Position numbers and translations under genes: made by a program. The notes under the pieces were generated by a model. The model worked only from the letters and a program-made list of their open reading frames with translations, was not told where the DNA came from and made no database searches. 64,000 nt of DNA from Anoxynatronum buryatiense (GTDB taxonomy: Bacteria > Bacillota > Clostridia > Peptostreptococcales > Tindalliaceae): positions 62,001-126,000 of the forward strand of contig NZ_FXUF01000002.1 of assembly GCF_900182905.1 (NCBI RefSeq), read 5' to 3'. Numbering within the stretch: the stretch's first letter is position 1; each line of letters opens with the position of its first letter. Positions 9,032 through 16,307 of this stretch are shown piece by piece.

Positions 9032-9889
9032 ATGCGTTGTGTGACACTGCTTGAAAATAGCGCTTTAACCGATGACCTTGGAGCAGAACACGGGTTGAGT
9101 CTATATATTGAAAGTGATGATTTTCACCTTCTTTTTGATATGGGTGCCACGGGACTCTATGCCGAGAACGCCAAAAAGATGGGAATTGACCTGGGATCTG
9201 TGGACGCGGCAGTGATTTCACATGGTCATCATGATCATGGTGGCGGGCTGGCAGCCTTTTTAAGAATCAATGATCAGGCCCGTGTCTACGTGAACCGGTA
9301 TGCTTTTAACCAGCATTTTGCAAAAGATGGGGAAGGCAATACAAAATATATTGGGTTGGATGAACATCTGCAGCATCATGAAAGGTTAATTTTTACCGGA
9401 GAGGAACAGGTCATTCGGGAAGGGTTTTCTCTTTTTGCCGGAGCTTCCGGTGAAGGGTTTCGACCTTCCGGCAATGAATCCTTGTTGATGGAACAGGGCA
9501 ACGAGTTGGTGGCGGATGTTTTTGCCCATGAACAGAGTCTGGTCATTCGAGAGGTTTCGAAAGATGTTGATTCACAGGGTAAGCCATCAGAAAAATTAAT
9601 TATGATAGCCGGTTGTGCACACCAGGGGATTGACAGGATTTTCAATCATTTCAAGAGCAAATGGGGCCGTTATCCAGATATTGCCATTGGCGGTTTTCAT
9701 TTACACAACCGAGCCACCGGAGCCAGTGAATCGCCGGAACGGATCCGGGAGCTGGCGGCATTCCTCATGGAAACAGGGGCTGTATTCTACACAGGACACT
9801 GTACCGGTGAAGAAGCCTATCAACTACTGAAAGAAATCATGGGCGACCGGATTCACTATCTTGCCGGCGGCAGTGATATATCCTTGTAG
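9032..9889 (+). CDS. MBL-fold metallohydrolase (COG1237-like)
   Basis: A 285-residue cytosolic metallo-beta-lactamase-fold hydrolase. The metal-binding motif HGHHDHGG lies near residues 63-70, with later His residues in GCAHQG and GGFHLHN and TGHCTGEEAY at the C-terminus completing the site. This layout is typical of the group named after 7,8-dihydropterin-6-yl-methyl-4-(beta-D-ribofuranosyl)aminobenzene 5'-phosphate synthase. The exact substrate cannot be told. The ATG at 9032 follows AGGAG by eight bases; an upstream in-frame ATG at 8966 lacks a site. Confidence 0.85.
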   Translation: MRCVTLLENSALTDDLGAEHGLSLYIESDDFHLLFDMGATGLYAENAKKMGIDLGSVDAAVISHGHHDHGGGLAAFLRINDQARVYVNRYAFNQHFAKDGEGNTKYIGLDEHLQHHERLIFTGEEQVIREGFSLFAGASGEGFRPSGNESLLMEQGNELVADVFAHEQSLVIREVSKDVDSQGKPSEKLIMIAGCAHQGIDRIFNHFKSKWGRYPDIAIGGFHLHNRATGASESPERIRELAAFLMETGAVFYTGHCTGEEAYQLLKEIMGDRIHYLAGGSDISL

Positions 9890-9960
9890 AAGCTGACGAC
9901 CATATGAGCATTACCGCACTTATAGTGTTGATTCATCTTGTTCAAAATCATATCATTTGA

Positions 9961-9987
9961 AAACCGCTGATTCCCGGCGGTTTTTTT
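9961..9987 (+). terminator. Intrinsic terminator after the MBL hydrolase
   Basis: AACCGC and GCGGTT form the stem and seven T follow (9981-9987). Confidence 0.8.
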
Positions 9988-10114
9988 GATGTATGGGATT
10001 GAACAGTCCACCCAATCTCAAGATAAAGTGTTTGCGAGGGCTGTTGTTTTGATTTCCTGCCATCACATTACCTTCTAAACGGTTCACTGAAAAGCCGGTG
10101 CTTTTCCTCAAACA

Positions 10115-10175
10115 GTTATTGACATATGTTCAATATAGGTGTAAACTGAAGTTGTAAAGAACATATGTCAATAAC
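10115..10175 (+). promoter_or_regulatory. Sigma-A promoter bracketed by two 17-bp inverted operator sites
   Basis: The arms GTTATTGACATATGTTC (10115-10131) and GAACATATGTCAATAAC (10159-10175) are perfect inverted copies 27 bases apart, each centred on the palindrome ACATATGT. A promoter TTGACA (10119-10124), 17-bp spacer, TAAACT (10142-10147) starts inside the first copy, and the second copy falls just after the expected transcription start. The layout suggests repression or autoregulation by a factor binding both sites; the DUF134 regulator encoded in this operon is the obvious candidate (inference). Confidence 0.75.
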
Positions 10176-10225
10176 GGCGTATGTAATCGAAAAGGAACAC
10201 TGAATCAATATGAGGAGGGTAAAAT

Positions 10226-10576
10226 ATGCCAGGAAGAGATGGAACAGGCCCTGGTGGTCAGGGACCCATGATGGGATGGGGAAATGGCTTCTGCAAGACT
10301 TTTCGCCCGTTGGGAATGGGTCGTGGGGTTAGGCGTGGCGGAATGGGAATGGGGAGAGGACCGGTTTTTGGTCCCGGCGTTCCAGCAGGCACCAAATACG
10401 GATGCGGCAGAGGCTATGGCGGTTATGGTCCCTTTTGGGGAACCGGAGAAACGCCTGAAGAACAGGCAGCACAGTCGCAATGGACCAGAGAAGCTTTAAA
10501 AGAACAACGTGAGTGGCTGAAAAAACGCCTTGACATCGTTGAAATGCAATTGGACAATGGAACAAACGATGAATAA
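10226..10576 (+). CDS. DUF5320-like Gly/Met/Arg-rich small protein
   Basis: A 116-residue protein. The first 75 residues are very rich in Gly, Met, Arg and Pro (starting MPGRDGTGPGGQGP) with two Cys, and the last 40 form a charged helix likely to be a coiled coil (REWLKKRLDIVEMQLD). This is the layout of the DUF5320 family, repeatedly found beside NifX-like and MinD/Mrp genes in anaerobes; the function is unknown. AGGAGGGT precedes the ATG. It is the first gene of the operon behind the paired operator. Confidence 0.75.
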   Translation: MPGRDGTGPGGQGPMMGWGNGFCKTFRPLGMGRGVRRGGMGMGRGPVFGPGVPAGTKYGCGRGYGGYGPFWGTGETPEEQAAQSQWTREALKEQREWLKKRLDIVEMQLDNGTNDE

Positions 10577-10589
10577 GAGGTGAAGAGAC

Positions 10590-10967
10590 ATGCCAAGACC
10601 CCGAAAATGGCGCCGGGTCTGCCAGCTGCCGGAAAGTGATTTATTCGGACCGCAGCAGGACCAGCGACCGGGACGAAAGATTCTCAGTATGACTGTGGAG
10701 GAATATGAAACCATTCGATTGATTGACTTGGAAGGACTCACCCAGGAGGCGTGTGCAGATCGCATGGAAGTGGCCAGGACCACGGTGCAGCGCATCTATA
10801 ATGATGCCCGCAAAAAACTAGCAGCTTCATTGGTGGAAGGTCATTTGCTGAAAATAGAGGGTGGTGACTACAAACTGTGTGATGAGGTTGATCAGCAGAT
10901 GGGTTGCGGCCGGTGCCGACGACACCGGTTTGGCCAGGTGTCTCAACAGGGGTCGCCATCAGAATGA
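10590..10967 (+). CDS. DUF134 (UPF0251) helix-turn-helix regulator
   Basis: A 125-residue DNA-binding protein. It opens with [15 protein letters not shown], the usual UPF0251 start, then a sigma-70 region 4-like helix-turn-helix (about 35-75: [36 protein letters not shown]) and a C-terminal Cys cluster (CGRCRRH) that may bind metal or an Fe-S cluster. It lies 13 bases after the DUF5320 gene and before NifX- and Mrp-like genes. Such genes usually regulate their own cluster, and the 17-bp sites at 10115-10175 are plausible targets (inference). Confidence 0.85.
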   Translation: MPRPRKWRRVCQLPESDLFGPQQDQRPGRKILSMTVEEYETIRLIDLEGLTQEACADRMEVARTTVQRIYNDARKKLAASLVEGHLLKIEGGDYKLCDEVDQQMGCGRCRRHRFGQVSQQGSPSE

Positions 10968-10985
10968 ACATGGGAGGAATCACAT

Positions 10986-11354
10986 ATGAAAATTGCTGTC
11001 CCGGCAGACGGGAGTAATCTGGAAAAAGCGGTGAGCCTGTCTTTTGGCCGGGCACCCTATTACCTTATACATGACAATACTACAAAGCAGTCTGAGGTGT
11101 TAGACAATGAAGCGGCCACCAGTCAGGGCGGTACTGGGATTCAGGCGGCCCAGTTTCTGGTGGACCAGGGAGTGAAAGCTGCCATTGTTCCCCGATGCGG
11201 AAAAAATGCAGCAGAGGTACTTCGGGCTGCAGGAATCGAGCTTTATCAGTGCCAGCCAGGCTCAGTCCAACATAATCTGGATGCACTGGCAGGCGGAGAA
11301 CTATCATTATTGGAAGCAATTCATCCCGGACTTCACCGACACGGAGGCCGGTAA
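10986..11354 (+). CDS. NifX/NifB-C-terminal-like (dinitrogenase Fe-Mo cofactor biosynthesis domain) protein
   Basis: A 122-residue single-domain protein of the family named for FeMo-cofactor carriers: MKIAVPADG at the start, SFGRAPYY, and the G-x-GIQAAQFL turn. No nitrogenase genes are present; stand-alone members in anaerobes occur with MinD- and Mrp-type ATPases and probably handle metal clusters. GGAGG lies upstream of the ATG, and the ATPase gene starts one base after its stop. A second copy of this domain is fused to Mrp three genes downstream. Confidence 0.85.
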   Translation: MKIAVPADGSNLEKAVSLSFGRAPYYLIHDNTTKQSEVLDNEAATSQGGTGIQAAQFLVDQGVKAAIVPRCGKNAAEVLRAAGIELYQCQPGSVQHNLDALAGGELSLLEAIHPGLHRHGGR

Positions 11355-11355
11355 T

Positions 11356-12198
11356 ATGAAACTGGCAGTTCTAAGCGGTAAGGGCGGTGCAGGAAAAACG
11401 CTGATGGCAGTGAATCTGGCTGTGGTGGCTTCTCCGGCACTTTATGTGGACTGTGATGTGGAGGAGCCCAACGGCCATTTATTCCTAAAACCGGGTGCCA
11501 TCAGGGAAGTGCCTGTGAAAGTGAAAGTTCCCCGTGTTTTGCATGAAGAATGTGATGGCTGTCGGGCGTGTGTGGATTTTTGTCGTTTTCATGCTCTGGC
11601 ATACACCAATAAGGTGATTGTTTTTGACGAAGTGTGCCATGCTTGTGGCGGATGCGCCTTGGTGTGTCCCCAAAAGGCCATCATGGAAACCGACCGGATC
11701 ATTGGCAGAATGGAAAAAGGGGTTTCGGGTGTTCAAAAAAAGCTGGAGGTCTTCACCGGTTTCCTGAACCCGGGAGAAGCCGCCGGTACTCCCGTTATTC
11801 GCAGTCTGTTGAAGGAACTGCCGGAAACAACCCTGACAGTGATCGACTGCCCGCCGGGGAGTGCCTGCAGTGTGATGGAAAGCATTCAGGAAGCGGACTT
11901 CTGCCTGTTGGTGGCCGAACCCACCCGGTTTGGCCGGGACAACCTGGAAATGGTGCATCAATTGGTGAAACTGTTTCATAAACCCCATGGACTGGTACTG
12001 AATAAAACCACCAGCGGAGCAAATCCGTCGGAGGATTATGCCAACACCAACGCTCTTCCCATTTTGGGGCGACTTTCTCATGATCGGCATTTGGGCGAGA
12101 TGCATGCCAACGGAAAAGTGGTCGCTCAGGTGGATTCGCACTATCGGAAGTGGTTTGAAACACTGCTCTGCCGGGTGAAACAGGAGGTGCTGCAATGA
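11356..12198 (+). CDS. MinD-superfamily ATPase with inserted ferredoxin domain (first copy)
   Basis: A 280-residue P-loop ATPase. The deviant Walker A motif SGKGGAGKT lies at residues 6-14. Two 4Fe-4S motifs are inserted at about 58-105 (CDGCRACVDFC and CHACGGCALVCP), followed by the switch region DCPPGS and VAEPTRFG. The family is COG1149; members probably load or transfer Fe-S clusters. The ATG at 11356 directly follows the NifX-like stop, and its stop overlaps the next ATPase start (ATGA). An in-frame ATG at 11185 would lie inside the preceding gene and is rejected. Confidence 0.88.
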   Translation: MKLAVLSGKGGAGKTLMAVNLAVVASPALYVDCDVEEPNGHLFLKPGAIREVPVKVKVPRVLHEECDGCRACVDFCRFHALAYTNKVIVFDEVCHACGGCALVCPQKAIMETDRIIGRMEKGVSGVQKKLEVFTGFLNPGEAAGTPVIRSLLKELPETTLTVIDCPPGSACSVMESIQEADFCLLVAEPTRFGRDNLEMVHQLVKLFHKPHGLVLNKTTSGANPSEDYANTNALPILGRLSHDRHLGEMHANGKVVAQVDSHYRKWFETLLCRVKQEVLQ

Positions 12199-13106
12199 AA
12201 CAATTGTTGATCCTCAGCGGAAAAGGCGGCACAGGAAAAACCACAGTGGCCACCGCGTTGATTCAACTGGCAGCCGCTGTGGCCTGTGCAGATTGTGATG
12301 TGGATGCGCCAAATCTGCATCTCCTGATGAACCGTGGTGATTTTCCCCAAGCAGAAGATTTTTACGGACTTGACAAGGCAGCGATCGACACCACCCGGTG
12401 TGTTGCCTGTGGCATATGTGCAAGCCGTTGCCGATTTGAAGCCATTGAAAGCACTCCGGTCTATCGGGTTAACAATTTTGCATGTGAAGGCTGTGGCGTC
12501 TGTGTCCATGTGTGCCCCACCCATGCTGTCACCATGACACCTGCAAAGGCGGGGAACTTAATGACCTATCATCAGCAACCTGTTTTCGCCACGGCCAGAT
12601 TAAAAATGGGCAGCGGCAACTCTGGAATGCTGGTGACAGCAGTGAAAAAACGGATGAAGGAGTCAGTAGAAAAAGAATCCTTTCATCAGTCTTCGGAGGC
12701 ATTGGCGGTGATTGATGGCTCGCCCGGGATCGGTTGTCCGGTGATTGCCTCCATCACCGGTGTGGATCTGGTACTGGTGGTGGCAGAGCCTTCCCTTTCC
12801 GGCATCAGTGATCTAAAGCGGGTGGTGGAAACCGCCCGGGGACTGAACACCCACCTCTCAGTGTGCATAAATCAGTGGAACATCAGCCCTGAAAACACCA
12901 ACATCATTGAAGAATGGTGCATTTTGCAGTGCATTCCGGTGCTGGGACGTATCCCCTATGACCCTGAGGTGGTGACTGCCATCAATGATGGCAAGAGTAT
13001 TGTGGAAGTCAGCTGTGCTGCCGGTGAAGCGGTGGCGTTGATTTATGAAAAACTGGTAAGGCATCTTAATCAACTGGAGGCGACAGGAAATGAACGAAAC
13101 ATGTGA
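12195..13106 (+). CDS. MinD-superfamily ATPase with inserted ferredoxin domain (second copy)
   Basis: A 303-residue paralogue of the preceding gene with the same plan: SGKGGTGKTT (Walker A, residues 8-17), DCDVDAPN, two Fe-S motifs (CVACGICASRC and CEGCGVCVHVCP, about 65-115), the variant switch IDGSPGIGCP, and VAEPSLSG. The two copies have diverged clearly, so this is an old pair and they may act as a heterodimer (inference). The ATG overlaps the upstream stop by four bases; the stop overlaps the Mrp start by 17 bases. Confidence 0.88.
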   Translation: MKQLLILSGKGGTGKTTVATALIQLAAAVACADCDVDAPNLHLLMNRGDFPQAEDFYGLDKAAIDTTRCVACGICASRCRFEAIESTPVYRVNNFACEGCGVCVHVCPTHAVTMTPAKAGNLMTYHQQPVFATARLKMGSGNSGMLVTAVKKRMKESVEKESFHQSSEALAVIDGSPGIGCPVIASITGVDLVLVVAEPSLSGISDLKRVVETARGLNTHLSVCINQWNISPENTNIIEEWCILQCIPVLGRIPYDPEVVTAINDGKSIVEVSCAAGEAVALIYEKLVRHLNQLEATGNERNM

Positions 13107-14295
13107 CCAAAGCTGTGGCAGCTGCAACGAAGCCTGTGATGAAAGAAAAACCCCTTATGATATGAAAGAACAGCCTCATGCCGGCAGTCAGATTCAAAAA
13201 GTGATTGGGGTGGTGAGCGGAAAGGGCGGTGTGGGAAAATCACTGGTCACATCACTCTTGGCGGTGAGCATGAACCGGCGGGGGTACCGAACGGCGATTC
13301 TTGACGCCGATGTCACCGGGCCCTCTATTCCCAAGGCTTTTGGAATTACGGGGAAGGCCATGGGCAGTGAAAACGGCATTTTTCCCATTACCAGTGAGAC
13401 CGGCATCAAATTGATGTCCATTAACCTGTTGCTTCCCAATGACACTGACCCTGTTGTGTGGCGTGGTCCGCTCATTGCAGGTACCGTGAAACAGTTTTGG
13501 ACAGATGTGATCTGGGGTGAGGTGGACTACCTCTTTGTGGACATGCCGCCGGGAACGGGGGATGTTCCACTAACGGTGTTCCAGTCACTTCCTGTTGACG
13601 GCATTGTCATCGTCACATCACCCCAGGAACTGGTTTCCATGATTGTTGAAAAGGCTGTGCGCATGGCAGAGATGATGCAGATTCCCGTACTGGGACTGGT
13701 GGAAAACATGTCCTGGTTCCAGTGTCCAACATGTGACACACGGCATTATCCTTTTGGGGAAAGCCATTTGGATATGCTGGCCCGCCGCCATGGACTAAAG
13801 CTGCTGGCCAGTCTCCCCATTGATCCTGCTGTGGCAGCGGCCTGTGACCAGGGAGCCATTGAAAAAGTGGCGGGAGAGTGGTTGGAAGATCTTGGAAATC
13901 ACTTGGAGAGAGCAGATCAAAAAGAAGGAGTGAATGGAATGAAAATAGCGGTTGCCAGTGACGGAACTCAAGTATCCGGCCATTTTGGCCATTGTGAGGC
14001 TTTTCATATCTTTGAAACCAATACAGATCAGGTGATTCATGAAGAGCGGGTGGCTAATCCCGGTCACCGGCCAGGTTTTCTGCCCCAGTTTCTTCACGAG
14101 CAGGGGGTGAATGTCATTGTCTCCGGTGGTATGGGCGGCGGCGCGGTGGATCTCTTCCGTGAAAACGGCATTGAAGTGGTGACGGGAGCTGTGGGTGAAG
14201 CCCGGGAAGTAGTGTCGCTATACCTGCAGGGAAAACTGGATTCCACAGGTTCTGTGTGTCATGAGCATGCCCACGAGGGTACCTGTGGTCATTAA
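13090..14295 (+). CDS. Mrp/NBP35-type Fe-S carrier ATPase fused to a NifX-like domain
   Basis: A 401-residue fusion. The N-terminus has a Cys-rich leader (CDQSCGSCNEAC), then the Mrp/ApbC P-loop domain with SGKGGVGKS (about residues 44-52), DMPPGTGD, and the bridging CPTC (about 216-219) that holds an Fe-S cluster between subunits. Residues 284-401 are a NifX-like domain (MKIAVASDG, GHFGHCEAF, GGMGGGAVDLF) ending in a His/Cys tail. GGAGG precedes the ATG. Inside the gene, AAGGAG with eight-base spacing precedes an in-frame ATG at 13939, exactly where the NifX domain begins, so a separate short product is possible. It ends the operon. Confidence 0.9.
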   Translation: MNETCDQSCGSCNEACDERKTPYDMKEQPHAGSQIQKVIGVVSGKGGVGKSLVTSLLAVSMNRRGYRTAILDADVTGPSIPKAFGITGKAMGSENGIFPITSETGIKLMSINLLLPNDTDPVVWRGPLIAGTVKQFWTDVIWGEVDYLFVDMPPGTGDVPLTVFQSLPVDGIVIVTSPQELVSMIVEKAVRMAEMMQIPVLGLVENMSWFQCPTCDTRHYPFGESHLDMLARRHGLKLLASLPIDPAVAAACDQGAIEKVAGEWLEDLGNHLERADQKEGVNGMKIAVASDGTQVSGHFGHCEAFHIFETNTDQVIHEERVANPGHRPGFLPQFLHEQGVNVIVSGGMGGGAVDLFRENGIEVVTGAVGEAREVVSLYLQGKLDSTGSVCHEHAHEGTCGH

Positions 14296-14408
14296 AGAGT
14301 GTGAAGTTCTGATGAATCAGACGCAAAATAATTTGATTTATTAATGAAAAAACAAAAATCCATTTAAATATTCAATTTTACTCCCTGAAGCGAACATGCC
14401 ATAATGAA

Positions 14409-14425
14409 GGCGGTATCATACCGCC
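14409..14425 (+). repeat. Hairpin in the leader of the ECF-S gene
   Basis: GGCGGTAT and ATACCGCC meet almost head to head, making a near-perfect palindrome 40 bases before the ECF-S start. No T tract follows; an operator or 5'-end stabilising hairpin is possible. Confidence 0.4.
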
Positions 14426-14462
14426 ATCACCGATGGCAATTCATTGAAGGGAGTTTTGATTC

Positions 14463-15038
14463 ATGTCCTCATCACCTTTTCGTTCCACCCGGGCGATGGT
14501 TCTGGCCTCCATGGGAATCGTTGTCAACATTGTTTTGGGAACCATTGTATCAACGCTTCAAATTCCCCTGCTCTTTTTGGACACCATGGGAACCATATTG
14601 GTGGCAGCGGTGCTGGGTCCTCTGGCAGGTGCCATGACCGGCGGGCTCACCAATATCATTCAGGGAGCCATCACCAATCCCCGTACCATCCCCTTTGCGC
14701 TGGTGAACATTGTCATTGGCGTAATTGTGGGGCTGGTGGTCCGGCGCTTTCGTTTTGACCTGAAAACAGCGGTGATCACCGGCCTAGTGTTGGCCGTTGT
14801 GGCCCCCCTCATTGGCACGCCCATCTCAGTTCTGATGTTTGGCGGCCTGACCGGCGGCGGCACCGACATTATGGTGGCCTGGCTATTGGCCAGCGGGCAA
14901 CGCATTTTCACGGCGGCGTTTATTCCCAGGGTAACGGGAAACCTGGTTGATAAGGTGGCCAGCTGTGTGCTGGTGGCACTTATGTTGAAGTATGTACCGC
15001 GGGATCTTTTTACCACCCGGGCGGTGGATCATGATTAA
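14463..15038 (+). CDS. ECF transporter S component, CD3073-like
   Basis: A 191-residue integral membrane protein with about six hydrophobic helices, resembling the substrate-binding S components of energy-coupling factor transporters. It works with a shared EcfA/EcfA'/EcfT module that is not in this window. The following gene overlaps its stop by eight bases and encodes a TudS-like desulfidase, the same pairing as Clostridioides difficile CD3073/CD3072 from memory. This suggests uptake of a thiolated compound such as a thio-base, then sulfur removal (inference). GAAGGGAG precedes the ATG. Confidence 0.75.
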   Translation: MSSSPFRSTRAMVLASMGIVVNIVLGTIVSTLQIPLLFLDTMGTILVAAVLGPLAGAMTGGLTNIIQGAITNPRTIPFALVNIVIGVIVGLVVRRFRFDLKTAVITGLVLAVVAPLIGTPISVLMFGGLTGGGTDIMVAWLLASGQRIFTAAFIPRVTGNLVDKVASCVLVALMLKYVPRDLFTTRAVDHD

Positions 15039-15516
15039 GCGAAAAAAACAACTGTTGTTGGTGGCGCATTGCGTTCTGAATCAGAATGCGGTGATTCGTG
15101 ACTGGGAACGGGCCCAGGGCGGGTTCAACCAACTGGTGCAGGCGATGCTGGCAGAAAACCTGGGAATCATACAGCTTCCCTGTCCCGAATTTACTTTCTC
15201 AGGTGAAGGCAGGCCGCCCCGTACAAAGGATGAATACAATACGCCTGCCTACCGCACCTTATGCAGGCGATTGGCCCAGCCGGTGGTGGAACAGGCGAAG
15301 GAGTATCAACGCCAGGGGTATATAGTCAGGGGTCTGGTGGGAATCGGCGAAAGCCCTTCCTGTGACACCTTGGGTAACAGGGGTATTTTCATGGAAGAGT
15401 TACTGGCCATGATGTCGGAGGCAAGGGTAGAGCTGAAGACATTCGATGTTCCTGAAGACTATCTTGAAGGTCATGGGGAAAAGGCGCTTCTGGAGTTTGA
15501 TTGCTTTATCAAATAA
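15031..15516 (+). CDS. TudS-related putative desulfidase, CD3072-like
   Basis: A 161-residue protein with the three spaced Cys expected of TudS-type thiouracil desulfidases: C12 in VAHCVLNQN, C51 in LPCPEF, and C113 in GIGESPSCDT. In TudS these bind a 4Fe-4S cluster with one free iron that takes sulfur from the substrate. The ATG at 15031 overlaps the transporter stop, so translation is coupled. A longer in-frame start at 14992 would lie inside the transporter and has no ribosome binding site. The substrate is not known. Confidence 0.75.
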   Translation: MIKRKKQLLLVAHCVLNQNAVIRDWERAQGGFNQLVQAMLAENLGIIQLPCPEFTFSGEGRPPRTKDEYNTPAYRTLCRRLAQPVVEQAKEYQRQGYIVRGLVGIGESPSCDTLGNRGIFMEELLAMMSEARVELKTFDVPEDYLEGHGEKALLEFDCFIK

Positions 15517-15546
15517 GAAGTGTTGATAAAATAAACCATGAACAGC

Positions 15547-15588
15547 AAAGGGATCTGATTGGGCGACAACGCTCATCAGGTCCCTTTT
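15547..15588 (+). terminator. Terminator-like hairpin after the desulfidase
   Basis: AAAGGGATCTGA and TCAGGTCCCTTT pair with an inner TGGGCG/CGCTCA stem. The T tract is only four bases. Confidence 0.6.
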
Positions 15589-15716
15589 GCATGAAAGGAT
15601 AATGATAGACGATACAACAAGTGGACTGACTTCAAGGGAGCAGATGTCAGTTCCAAAATGTGACGCCAGTTGAAATAAACGGCAAAAAATCAGAAAAATA
15701 AAATTATTAAAAAATC

Positions 15717-15745
15717 TTGACACGGGAATGAAATCAGACTAAAAT
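15717..15745 (+). promoter_or_regulatory. Sigma-A promoter of the chemotaxis operon
   Basis: TTGACA (15717-15722), exactly 17 bases, then TAAAAT (15740-15745). It gives a leader of about 190 bases before cheY. An inverted repeat GTTAG/CTAAC (15749-15764) sits at the expected start point, and a bulged hairpin GCAGGTTG/CAAGCCTGC lies at 15856-15883. The 15589-15716 stretch holds no gene. Confidence 0.75.
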
Positions 15746-15937
15746 AAAGTTAGTTAATGCTAACGAACTAAAAATGGATATTGGTGGAGTTAAGTAAACC
15801 TTGATGTCCATTTGAAACATTGAGTGTATCACTGTCATGCATAAGAAATGATGCAGCAGGTTGGTTGGAAACTGCAAGCCTGCCATAAAGAACAGCAGCT
15901 AATTCTTTTCAGATCGAGATGGAAAGGGAGGTAAGCA

Positions 15938-16291
15938 ATGAAAAAGGTGCTTATTGTGGATGATTCTATGTTTATGCGACAATCCCTCAAAATGATTTTT
16001 GAAAAAAATGGTTATGAAGTGGTTGGGGAGGCAGAAAATGGCGAAAAAGCGGTGGCACAGTATGAGCAGTTACTTCCTGACCTGGTGACCATGGATGTCA
16101 CCATGCCGGTGATGGACGGAGTTGAAGCACTAAAATGTATCAAGAAATCGTCTCCGAGTGCCAAGGTACTGATGGTGACAGCCATGGGCCAGGAAAGTAT
16201 CGTGAAAGAAGCGGTGATACAAGGTGCTTGCGGTTTTGTTGTCAAGCCAATTATTGCAGAGGTGCTCATCAATGCGGTGAAAAAACTGTAA
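15938..16291 (+). CDS. cheY: CheY-type chemotaxis response regulator
   Basis: A 117-residue single receiver domain: acidic pair D8/D9, phosphoacceptor D53 in TMDVTMP, the Thr/Ala switch (MVTAMGQ) and K103 in VVKPI. There is no output domain, consistent with a motor-binding or phosphate-sink regulator phosphorylated by CheA, encoded 16 bases downstream. AAGGGAGG precedes the ATG. It is the first gene of the chemotaxis operon. Confidence 0.92.
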   Translation: MKKVLIVDDSMFMRQSLKMIFEKNGYEVVGEAENGEKAVAQYEQLLPDLVTMDVTMPVMDGVEALKCIKKSSPSAKVLMVTAMGQESIVKEAVIQGACGFVVKPIIAEVLINAVKKL

Positions 16292-16307
16292 AGCGGGAGG
16301 CGCGGAC

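Noticed and set aside
11185-11355. Extended start for the first MinD-type ATPase
   Set aside because: It would overlap the NifX-like gene in another frame, and the P-loop protein normally starts at MKLAVLSGKGG.
15780-15937. Cyclic-di-GMP riboswitch in the cheY leader
   Set aside because: Some bases (GGAAACTGCAAGCC) faintly recall the GEMM core, but the conserved receptor elements and overall fold could not be matched.
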